Shown piece by piece: positions 1 through 5,429 of a DNA stretch of 5,789 bases. The position numbers and the translations under genes are program-made. Position 1 is the stretch's first letter; each line of letters begins with the position of its first letter. This DNA comes from Planctomycetaceae bacterium (GTDB lineage: Bacteria > Planctomycetota > Planctomycetia > Isosphaerales > Isosphaeraceae): assembly GCA_019232645.1 (NCBI GenBank), contig JAFANO010000612.1, positions 1 through 5,789 of the forward strand, written 5' to 3'. The notes below the pieces were generated by a model. It was given only the letters and a program-made list of their open reading frames with translations, made no database searches and was not told the origin of the DNA.

Positions 1-2
1 CG

Positions 3-680
3 TCTCCCGTTGCGACGCCCCTGGCCTCGTCGGAGACCCTGATCCCCCAGCGGTCCGCGCCCACGTCCTCGACGCTGTCTCCCGAGCTGCAGCGCGAAGT
101 CGATCGGATCGCGCAGCGGGATGAAGAGAACATGCGTCGCAATGGGCCCCCGGGCCGCACGGCCCCGCCCGGAGGCACTGCGGGCGGGGCGGCGACGGCC
201 CCGACCCCCTCGACCCGGCTCGAAATCGCCCGGGCGCCAAGCCCGACCGAGGCCCGGCCGATCCGGCCGATCCCGGTCCCCGAGGAGTTCGTCCCCCTGG
301 GACCCCGCAACTGGGAGCCGAACCGGAAGTACTGGGCGGCGGCGGCCACCTGCCACGCGCCCCTCTACTTCCAGGACGCCGCGCTGGAGCGTTACGGCCA
401 TACCACCGAGCAGTTCTTCGGGCCGATCGGCCGGTGCCTGACCTATCCGATCGACGACCCGACGCAGTCGAACCAGCGGAACCAGCTTGCGCAGCCGTTC
501 TTCTCGGCCGGCCTGTTCGTGTTGCAGATCGCACTCTGGCCCTACAACCTCGTCGTGGACCCGCCGTGGGAGGCCGAGTATGACCTCGGCTATTACCGCC
601 CCGGCGATCGCACCCCGACCGACGTGTATTACCTCCCCCTGTTCGGCGTCGGGCCCCCGCTCCGAGGCAAGAGCTACTGA
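3..680 (+). CDS. Uncharacterised planctomycete-type protein with CHxPLYF...LERYGH motif (5' partial)
   Basis: The reading frame is open from base 3 to the TGA at 678-680, so the 225 visible residues are the C-terminal part of a longer protein. The first ~100 residues are rich in Pro, Ala, Ser and charged residues and look disordered. They are followed by a compact domain opening with CHAPLYFQDAALERYGH (partial-protein residues 117-133), then a hydrophobic stretch around 165-185 (PFFSAGLFVLQIALWPYNLV) and an aromatic tail with EYDLGYYRPGD and LPLFGVGPPLRG. From memory, proteins with a Cys-His-x-Pro-Leu-Tyr-Phe ... Leu-Glu-Arg-Tyr-Gly-His segment recur in planctomycetes without known function. 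The hydrophobic stretch may be a membrane or envelope association segment. An internal Met (base 132) could be a start, but the frame continues upstream without a stop and no ribosome binding site stands out, so a partial gene is preferred. It converges on dnaA. Function unknown. Confidence 0.8.
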   Translation, partial: SPVATPLASSETLIPQRSAPTSSTLSPELQREVDRIAQRDEENMRRNGPPGRTAPPGGTAGGAATAPTPSTRLEIARAPSPTEARPIRPIPVPEEFVPLGPRNWEPNRKYWAAAATCHAPLYFQDAALERYGHTTEQFFGPIGRCLTYPIDDPTQSNQRNQLAQPFFSAGLFVLQIALWPYNLVVDPPWEAEYDLGYYRPGDRTPTDVYYLPLFGVGPPLRGKSY

Positions 681-708
681 GCCGGCCCCGGCAGGACCTC
701 CGAAGCCG

Positions 709-748
709 GCGAACGACACCCTCGGGCCAGCCGCCCGGGGGTGTTCGC
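709..748. terminator. GC-rich hairpin between convergent genes
   Basis: A strong imperfect hairpin starts about 30 bases after the stop of the first gene. Inner arms ACCCTCGGGC (718-727) and GCCCGGGGGT (733-742) pair around the loop CAGCC with one T-G pair. Outer arms GCGAAC (709-714) and GTTCGC (743-748) pair as well, with GAC (715-717) bulged. There is no T-run after it, so it is not a classic intrinsic terminator. Its place between two convergent genes fits a bidirectional terminator or 3'-end stabiliser. Confidence 0.5.
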
Positions 749-855
749 GTTCAGCGGCAGGGCCGCTCATCCCGAATCGCCCCGACAGGTGATCTTCGAA
801 GGGTCCGTTATGTAGACTGAAGTCTTGGTGATGTCGAAGGTTCGATCTGTACAGC

Positions 856-894
856 GGACCCCGCAAGGGCCTGCGATCCGGGCGATTACGGATC
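856..894 (-). terminator. Tandem hairpins at the 3' end of dnaA
   Basis: Read on the - strand, a 6-bp perfect stem (GATCCG 875-880 with CGGATC 889-894) overlaps the dnaA stop codon at 893-895. A second hairpin with a one-base bulge follows (GGACCC 856-861 with GGGCC 867-871). Neither is followed by a T-run. Their position suggests 3'-end formation for the dnaA transcript, but the evidence is structural only. Confidence 0.3.
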
Positions 895-2314
895 AGACCC
901 CGAGCATCCGTTCGAGGGCAGCCAGGACGTCGGCGATCGTCTCGAAGCCCGGCAGCAGGCTGGTGCGCTGCTCGTCGCGGAGCCAGCCGAGCACCTTCTT
1001 CTCGGCCGAGATGACGGTCGAGTGGTTCCGGCCGCCGAAGTGGCGGCCGATCTCGCTGTAGGCGGCGCCGGTGTGCTTGCGGATCAGGTACATCGCCAGC
1101 ATCCGGGGATAGGTCAGGGCCCTGGCCCGGCTGACCGACTTCAGGGCGTCGGGCTCGACTTCGAAGAGCTGGCAGACGATGCGCTCGACGTCGCGCAGGG
1201 CGACGGCCTGCGCCGTGTGCCGGATCGTGTCGCGCAGGGCAGTCCGGGCCAGCGCCATGTCGATCCGCTTACCGGTCAGCAGGGCGTGCGCGATCAGGCT
1301 GTGCAGGGCCCCCTCCAGCTCGCGGACGCTGGCGCGGAGGTGCTCGGCGATGTAGTCGAGGATCGCCTCGGGGACGTCGACCCCGCGCGCGGCGGCCTTG
1401 GCCTTGAGGATCGCGCGTCGGGTCGCCAGGTCGGGCGTGTCGAGCTTGACGACCATCCCGCCCAGGAACCGGGTCGCCAGCTCGTCGGTCAGCCGGGCGA
1501 TCCGCTTGGGGTGCTGGTCGGCCGCCAGGACGATCGGCGCGCCGTCGGCGATCAGGGCGTTGAACGTGTGCAGGAACTCGTCCTGGGTGGCGCGCTTGGC
1601 GGCCAGGAAGTGGACGTCGTCGAGGATCAGCGCCTCGGCCCCCCGGTAGCGCGACCGGAATGAGGCCAGCGTGCCGGTGCGCATCGCGTCGAGGAAGCTG
1701 TTGGTGAACACCTCGGCGGTCGCCTGGATCAGCCTCAGGCCCGGGTGCCTGGCCCGAAGCGCACGGCCGATCCCCTCGAGCAGGTGCGTCTTGCCCAGCC
1801 CGACCCCGGCGTGGACGACCAGCGGGTTGAACGCCGAGCCCGACGACTGGACCATCTCCACCGCCGCGGCGTGCGCCAGGCGGTTGCACGGGCCGGTCAC
1901 GAAGTCGTCCAGCCTCCGCGGTGGCCGCGACTGGTTCCGGGGGCGCTCGGGCGGGGACGCCGGGGGCCGGGGCGCGGGGGACATCGGGATCGTGACCGTC
2001 GGCCGGCGCCGCTCGTCGGGCGGGCCCGGCTCGATCACGCCCCCGACCTTCGGCTCGGCCTCGTCGAAGACCCGGAAGGTCAGCCGCAGGGGACGCCCCG
2101 TGACCGCCTCGGCCGCCTCGATCAGGTTGCTCGCGAAGTGGCCCTGGATCCACTCGCGGAAGAAGGCGTTGGGCACCCCGACCTCCAGCGCGTCGCCCGA
2201 GACGCCGAGCTGCACCCCCTCACCGAACCAGAGCCCAAATCTGGCCTCCCCGAGCCGTTCGGCGACCGCCTCCCGCAACCGAGTCTCCGTGCCTCCCTGG
2301 TGTGCCACCGCCAT
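893..2314 (-). CDS. dnaA: Chromosomal replication initiator protein DnaA
   Basis: DnaA binds DnaA boxes at the origin, forms an ATP-dependent filament, melts the duplex and loads the helicase. The 473 residues show the full family layout. Domain I is at 8-80 (with GDALEVGVPNAFFREWI), a Pro/Arg-rich domain II linker at about 92-134, and the AAA+ domain at about 135-350. Visible motifs are Walker A GVGLGKT (170-176), Walker B LILDDVHFL (229-237), a sensor-1 segment IVLAADQHP (261-269), an arginine-finger region ATRF (R282) and a sensor-2 region VRELEGAL (330-337). Domain IV ends with the DNA-binding signature IGRHFGGRNHSTV (422-434). Length is normal. The frame extends 57 codons further upstream (to 2485), but 2314 is chosen because domain I starts right after it, the upstream stretch resembles no DnaA, and a candidate promoter lies inside that stretch. 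A GGGGGG tract about 10 bases upstream may serve as a weak ribosome binding site. No dnaN, recF or gyrB lies beside it in this window. Confidence 0.95.
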   Translation of the reverse strand: MAVAHQGGTETRLREAVAERLGEARFGLWFGEGVQLGVSGDALEVGVPNAFFREWIQGHFASNLIEAAEAVTGRPLRLTFRVFDEAEPKVGGVIEPGPPDERRRPTVTIPMSPAPRPPASPPERPRNQSRPPRRLDDFVTGPCNRLAHAAAVEMVQSSGSAFNPLVVHAGVGLGKTHLLEGIGRALRARHPGLRLIQATAEVFTNSFLDAMRTGTLASFRSRYRGAEALILDDVHFLAAKRATQDEFLHTFNALIADGAPIVLAADQHPKRIARLTDELATRFLGGMVVKLDTPDLATRRAILKAKAAARGVDVPEAILDYIAEHLRASVRELEGALHSLIAHALLTGKRIDMALARTALRDTIRHTAQAVALRDVERIVCQLFEVEPDALKSVSRARALTYPRMLAMYLIRKHTGAAYSEIGRHFGGRNHSTVISAEKKVLGWLRDEQRTSLLPGFETIADVLAALERMLGV

Positions 2315-2438
2315 GTCCCGACACCCCCCGTCGCCCCAGTTGTCGTCCGTGGCTGGGGAGGAATCGTCACGGGATCCGTCGACCCGAGGCGCGAGCGACC
2401 CGGCGCGGTCGAGCAAGAGATGGATTCCGCCAGCCAGT

Positions 2439-2469
2439 AGGATATGCCCTCTGGCCGTCGTCTTGTCAA
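2439..2469 (-). promoter_or_regulatory. Candidate sigma70-type promoter for dnaA
   Basis: On the - strand a perfect -35 box TTGACA (2469-2464) is followed after 19 bases by TATCCT (2444-2439), a 4/6 match to the -10 consensus. CATATC at 17 bases is a weaker alternative. This would place the transcript start near 2432, giving a leader of about 120 nt before the dnaA ATG at 2314. It argues that the in-frame codons above 2314 are untranslated leader. The spacing is longer than ideal. Confidence 0.4.
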
Positions 2470-2567
2470 AAGGCCGGGGACGCATGCGTGCAGAAATTGG
2501 TGAGGCGGGAAGGATTGATCGGGCGCGGACTTGCGAGACGGGTCCGGCGGACGGAGGATGGGATTGA

Positions 2568-2594
2568 GGGATGGAAGGTCCGGGATTCCATCCC
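2568..2594. repeat. Perfect 9-bp inverted repeat upstream of dnaA
   Basis: GGGATGGAA (2568-2576) and TTCCATCCC (2586-2594) are exact reverse complements around a 9-base loop. The hairpin lies in the non-coding stretch between the fmdB-like gene and dnaA, both transcribed leftward. It could be a transcript-end hairpin for the former or a protein binding site. No T-run follows on either strand. Confidence 0.45.
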
Positions 2595-2640
2595 CCATGC
2601 CGTCGTCATCCCGGCCCCCTCTCGGAGAGAGACGGAAAAA

Positions 2641-2680
2641 TTCGACCCCCTCTCCCTCCGCGAGAGGGCTGGGGTGAGTA
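2641..2680. repeat. REP-like intergenic palindrome of the CCCTCTCC/GAGAGGG type
   Basis: CCCTCTC (2648-2654) and GAGAGGG (2662-2668) form a perfect 7-bp stem around a 7-base loop, with further C/G pairing possible outside (2646-2647 with the Gs at 2671-2674). From memory, very similar palindromes ending in GCTGGGGTGAG are dispersed between genes in many GC-rich bacteria and often give spurious protein calls. A related CTCTCGGAGAGAG stretch lies just before it (2619-2631). It is probably a degenerate dispersed repeat, not specific to dnaA. Confidence 0.5.
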
Positions 2681-2710
2681 GGCATCGGGGTGATGGGGGG
2701 CTTCGTGTCA

Positions 2711-2820
2711 GGGCCTCTCATACGGGACCCAGGGATTTTGTGCACCGATCTGCTGATTTGAAATTGGAAATCTCAAATGGGAGATCCGGACAAAATGCAC
2801 AAAATATCCGGAATGCGTAT
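2711..2820 (-). repeat. ~110-bp structured repeat, copy 1, abutting the fmdB-like stop codon
   Basis: This non-coding block recurs at 4098-4206 in the same orientation. By hand alignment about 97 of 110 positions match, with one single-base gap. It is AT-richer than its surroundings and folds as nested inverted repeats: TTTTGTGCA (2736-2744) with TGCACAAAA (2796-2804), GATCT/AGATC arms, and ATTTGA (2756-2761) with TCAAAT (2773-2778). Short outer arms TACG (2721-2724) and CGTA (2816-2819) close it. Its right end touches the TGA (2820-2822) of the fmdB-like gene, so on the - strand it forms that gene's 3' untranslated region. Short AT-rich palindromes of this flavour seem common between planctomycete genes (from memory). 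It may be a REP- or MITE-like element and could also act as a transcript-end structure. Confidence 0.8.
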
Positions 2821-3065
2821 CAATCGAGCCCGCACATCCCCGAGCCGCAATGGCCCTGACCGCAGCCGAAGGAGGGGTCCCCGCCCTCGCAGACCGGCAG
2901 CGAGGAACCCCGGCCATGGCCCGACTGCGCGGCGGCGGGGACGCTGAACTGCTTGACCAGGTCGATCCCGCCGCACTTCGGGCAATGCGCGGTGTCGCCG
3001 TTGCCCCGGATCAGGGTTTCGAAGTGATGGTCGCACGGCTCGCAGCGATACTCGTAAATTGGCAT
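2820..3065 (-). CDS. FmdB-family zinc-ribbon protein with Gly/Cys-rich tail
   Basis: An 81-residue protein that opens with MPIYEYRCEPC, the hallmark start of the FmdB / putative regulatory zinc-ribbon family. The zinc knuckles are C8-x2-C11 and C28-x2-C31 (CPKCG), and the segment between them (HHFETLIRGNG) fits the family. The family has been linked by name to regulation of amidase and formamidase genes, but its general role is unknown. After residue 45 the family pattern ends and a Gly-rich tail carries further Cys/His residues (C59, C68, H72, C73, C78), possibly a second metal site. The frame is open far upstream, but 3065 is chosen because the family start is exactly there, with GGAG about 10 bases before it. 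It is divergent from nnrE. Its stop codon abuts repeat copy 1. Confidence 0.88.
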   Translation of the reverse strand: MPIYEYRCEPCDHHFETLIRGNGDTAHCPKCGGIDLVKQFSVPAAAQSGHGRGSSLPVCEGGDPSFGCGQGHCGSGMCGLD

Positions 3066-3143
3066 GCGTGACGCACTCCGCGAGGGTCGAGAGGCGGCGC
3101 CCGTCGCGGCCACGACCGGCGGGGACGCCCTGGATTTCGATTC

Positions 3144-3173
3144 ATTGTGGAAGCCGGGCCCGGCGCCTGTCAA
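3144..3173 (-). promoter_or_regulatory. Candidate promoter of the fmdB-like gene with a palindrome in the spacer
   Basis: On the - strand TTGACA (3173-3168, 6/6) is followed after 18 bases by CACAAT (3149-3144, 4/6), which would give a leader of about 70 nt before the ATG at 3065. The spacer contains the perfect 12-bp palindrome GCCGGGCCCGGC (3153-3164), placed where a repressor would block RNA polymerase or a MerR-like factor would act. In GC-rich DNA such a palindrome may be chance. Confidence 0.4.
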
Positions 3174-3227
3174 CGCCGGAATGGGCCGGCGAAACTCGCG
3201 GGATGCTCGGGGTTTGGGAGGATTGCC

Positions 3228-3923
3228 ATGAAGGTTCGACCGTTGTCGCGTGACGAGGTCCGGGGCATCGACGCCCGGGCGGCCGAGGGCCTGGGCCTGC
3301 CCACCCTGGTCCTGATGGAGAATGCCGGCCGGGGCGCGGCCGAGTGGCTCAGGAGGCTCGGCGTGGGCGGCTCGACCCGCGTCCTGATCGCCTGCGGGCC
3401 GGGCAACAACGGCGGCGACGGCGGCGTGGTCGCGCGCCACCTCGACGCCTGGGAGGTCCCCGTCCGCGTCGTCTGGTTCGCCGAGGCCGACCGCCTCCGG
3501 GGCGACGCGGCCACCCAGCGCGACATCCTGGCCCGGTCGGGGATCGACCAGTCGTACTGGGAGCCCGGCGGCCCCGGCGAGGACGAGGCCGGCCGGCTCG
3601 ACGCGCTGCTGTCGGGGGCCGACTGGGTGGTCGACGGCCTGCTGGGCACGGGCCTGATGCGGGACGTCGAGGGGACCTTGCGTGCGGCGATCGAGGCGAT
3701 GAATCGCTCGGGCAAGCCGATTGTGGCGCTCGACCTCCCCTCGGGCCTCGACGCCGACACCGGCCGGCCGCTCGGCGCGGCCGTCCGGGCCCGCGCCACC
3801 GCCACCTTCGTCGCCCCCAAGCTCGGCTTCGCCGCCCCCGGCGCCGGCGACTTTACCGGCGAGGTCGCCGTCTTCGACATCGGCGTCCCCCGCTGCCTCC
3901 TCGAGCCGTTCCGGGGCCCGTGA
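3228..3923 (+). CDS. nnrE: NAD(P)H-hydrate epimerase (YjeF_N domain), stand-alone
   Basis: The enzyme interconverts the R and S forms of hydrated NADH and NADPH, letting the S-specific ADP/ATP-dependent dehydratase NnrD restore the cofactor; it acts in the cytosol. The 231-residue protein shows the family motifs in order: [12 protein letters not shown] (24-35), the phosphate-binding loop GPGNNGGDG (57-65), [10 protein letters not shown] (134-143) with the Asp/Gly loop that helps bind potassium, [12 protein letters not shown] (168-179) with the expected catalytic Asp, and [10 protein letters not shown] further on. Length matches the N-terminal domain alone. The C-terminal kinase-like dehydratase domain found in fused proteins is absent, so NnrD should be encoded elsewhere. 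The start is set by GGGAGGA (3216-3222), 6 bases from GGAGG to ATG; 27 further in-frame codons upstream lack such a site. It is divergent from the fmdB-like gene. No odd residues were seen. Confidence 0.95.
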   Translation: MKVRPLSRDEVRGIDARAAEGLGLPTLVLMENAGRGAAEWLRRLGVGGSTRVLIACGPGNNGGDGGVVARHLDAWEVPVRVVWFAEADRLRGDAATQRDILARSGIDQSYWEPGGPGEDEAGRLDALLSGADWVVDGLLGTGLMRDVEGTLRAAIEAMNRSGKPIVALDLPSGLDADTGRPLGAAVRARATATFVAPKLGFAAPGAGDFTGEVAVFDIGVPRCLLEPFRGP

Positions 3924-3991
3924 TCCTTCCCGCGCGCATCCAGGAGGACGAGAGTGGCTCGATCCCGATGAGTTGCATCGCAAGGAGAACG

Positions 3992-4029
3992 GATTCAATA
4001 ATTATAAATGAATTATCTATTATTCAATC
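3992..4029. repeat. AT-rich inverted repeat downstream of nnrE
   Basis: Arms GATTCAATAAT (3992-4002) and ATTATTCAATC (4019-4029) pair at 10 of 11 positions around an AT-rich 16-base loop. The whole 38-bp patch is almost free of G and C, in sharp contrast to its surroundings. It lies 68 bases after the nnrE stop and 68 bases before repeat copy 2. It may be a remnant of a mobile element, a binding site or a weak transcript-end structure. The rest of the non-coding stretch 3924-4097 shows nothing else I can name. Confidence 0.5.
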
Positions 4030-4097
4030 AGCATCTTCAGCGGCGACCTGCGGCCACTCCTGACCGCGCCACCGCTACGACGAAACTCTCGTGCGAG

Positions 4098-4206
4098 GGG
4101 CCTCTTTACGGGTCCCAGGGATTCTGTGCACCGGTCTGCGGATTTGAAATTGGAGATCTCAAATGTGAGATCCGGACAAAGGGCACAAAAGATCAGGAAT
4201 GCGTAC
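4098..4206 (-). repeat. ~110-bp structured repeat, copy 2, abutting the HtrA-like stop codon
   Basis: This is the second copy of the block at 2711-2820, same orientation, about 88% identical by hand. The same stems are present: TTCTGTGC (4122-4129) with GCACAAAA (4183-4190), ATTTGA (4142-4147) with TCAAAT (4159-4164), and outer TACG (4107-4110) with CGTA (4202-4205). One difference (T to C at 4124) breaks a pair on the + strand but keeps a U-G pair in RNA from the - strand. The arm GGTCT now pairs with the AGATCC side through a shifted one-base bulge. Its right end touches the TGA (4207-4209) of the HtrA-like gene, exactly as copy 1 touches the fmdB-like stop. Confidence 0.8.
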
Positions 4207-5406
4207 TCACGGTTTCGGCGCGGCCCGGACCTGCTTCTCCAGTTCCTGCACGCGATGCTCGAGGCGGTCGAGGCGCTCGACCGCCTCGCGGGAGAGGGCA
4301 AGGGCCGCGCGGGCGTCGTCGCCCTTGGGGGCGGGATTCGAGGGCGCGGGGGAGATCGGGGGGCGGCTGCCGGTCCGCAGCGCCAGGTGCTCGCGGCTCG
4401 TGCCCCGGAAATAGTCGAGGGTCACCTCGGCCTCGGCGGGGATCCGGTCGAGGCGGTCGGTCAGGTCGCCGGGCAGGTGGATCGCGTGGCCGTCGAGCGC
4501 GACGACGCGGTCGCCCGGCCGGAGGCCCGCGCGGGCGGCGGGGGTGTCGGGCACGACGGTGTCGAGGACGGCCCCCGGCGGGTTGTCCTTGCCCTTGCCG
4601 AGCGCATCGAGCCGGACGCCCAGGTACGCGCGATCGACCCGATGCCGGTCGCGGAGCTGGTCGGCGACCCAGAAGGCGTCGCGCGCGGGGATGACGAAGC
4701 CGAGGTCGTGGTCGGTGGGGCGGCCGCCCTCGGGCGTGTTCAGGCCGCCCCGGACCAGGCCGAGCCATTCGCCCCGGAGGTTGGTCACCGAGGCGCCGCT
4801 ATCGCCGGGGTGCAGCGCCGCGTCGATCTGGATCAGGCCGCCGAGCGGCCGGGGGCCGATCTCCAGCCGGCGGTCGAGGCCCGCGACCTGGCCCCGGCTG
4901 ACCGAGTGGCCCAGGCCGTACGGGTTGCCGACGATCAGCACCTGGCTGCCCAGCCGGGGGGACCGCGACGCCGGCCGGACCGGCTCGGCGACCTTGGGGT
5001 CGACCCGCAGCAGGGTCAGGCCAGTCTCCGCGTCGGCGGCCACCCATCGCGCCCGATGGCGACGGCCCGATGCGTCGCGCGCCACGATCGGCGCCTCGGC
5101 CGGCGGCGGGTCGATCCGGACCGAGAGCACTTCCCCCCGATCGTTGAGCACCACGCCGGTCGCCACCCGCCGCGCCCCCGAGGGCGCGTCGGCCGCCACG
5201 TACTCCAGAGCGACCGCCGATTCCCGGGCCCGCGCAATCGACCGGTCCACCCGGCGCTCGAGCGCCTCCAACAGCGCCGAGTCCTCTTCCTCATCCCTCG
5301 GATCGATGCCGGAAGCCGCCGGCGTCGGCGGCCCGCACGACGGCATCGCCGCCAGGAGGCTGCTTAAGAGGAGAAACGCCAGGAAATGAAGCATCACCGG
5401 GGTCAT
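4207..5406 (-). CDS. HtrA/DegP-like secreted protein with PDZ domain, catalytic triad incomplete
   Basis: A 399-residue protein. Residues 1-24 form a signal peptide (LHFLAFLLLSSLLAA) ending in MPSC, a poor lipobox, so it may be a lipoprotein at C24. A trypsin-like S1C fold follows at about 65-225, with family landmarks VLIVGNPYGLGHSVSRGQVAG (from 156) and IQIDAALHPGDSGASV (192-207). The Ser (S203 in GDSG) is kept, but the segment normally reading ILTNxHV is VLSVRID (93-99), with Ile98 at the His position. The usual DxxTDLA segment is DAETGLT (125-131), with Gly129 at the Asp position. A PDZ domain spans about 259-345 (YLGVRL, AARAGLRPGDRVVALDG), and a predicted C-terminal coiled coil lies at 366-395. 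It is probably a non-proteolytic chaperone or peptide-binding scaffold in the envelope. Start 5406 or 5394 (M5) cannot be decided because neither has a convincing ribosome binding site. That may reflect the element end about 24 bp upstream. Confidence 0.85.
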   Translation of the reverse strand: MTPVMLHFLAFLLLSSLLAAMPSCGPPTPAASGIDPRDEEEDSALLEALERRVDRSIARARESAVALEYVAADAPSGARRVATGVVLNDRGEVLSVRIDPPPAEAPIVARDASGRRHRARWVAADAETGLTLLRVDPKVAEPVRPASRSPRLGSQVLIVGNPYGLGHSVSRGQVAGLDRRLEIGPRPLGGLIQIDAALHPGDSGASVTNLRGEWLGLVRGGLNTPEGGRPTDHDLGFVIPARDAFWVADQLRDRHRVDRAYLGVRLDALGKGKDNPPGAVLDTVVPDTPAARAGLRPGDRVVALDGHAIHLPGDLTDRLDRIPAEAEVTLDYFRGTSREHLALRTGSRPPISPAPSNPAPKGDDARAALALSREAVERLDRLEHRVQELEKQVRAAPKP

Positions 5407-5413
5407 TCAAGGG

Positions 5414-5429
5414 TTGGATCGGTCAGATA
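5414..5429 (+). other. Possible guide segment 5' of the omega RNA scaffold
   Basis: If the structured RNA to the right is an IscB/IsrB omega RNA, its guide of roughly 16 nt is copied from the flanking DNA immediately 5' of the scaffold, here about 5414-5429. This follows from the known architecture of IscB omega RNAs; nothing in these bases shows it by itself. The exact border depends on where the element ends (5429-5430 is assumed from the first hairpin). Confidence 0.3.

Noticed and set aside
2315..2485. In-frame N-terminal extension of DnaA by 57 codons
   Set aside because: It resembles no DnaA domain I, contains a TTGACA promoter candidate, and the family N-terminus begins at the Met at 2314.
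1022..2567. Long ORFs antisense to dnaA
   Set aside because: They are the usual open antisense frames of a GC-rich gene, with low-complexity products and no domains.
2736..2804. DnaA boxes in the TTTTGTGCA motifs upstream of dnaA
   Set aside because: Too few matches to TTATCCACA, and the motifs belong to a repeat that also occurs far from dnaA.
2820..3998. 392-codon ORF running through the fmdB-like gene from upstream
   Set aside because: Only the last 81 residues match a family, exactly from MPIYEYRC; the rest is antisense to nnrE.
3968..4063. 31-codon ORF beginning ATGAGTTGCATC
   Set aside because: No ribosome binding site at suitable distance, runs through the AT-rich inverted repeat, and resembles nothing.
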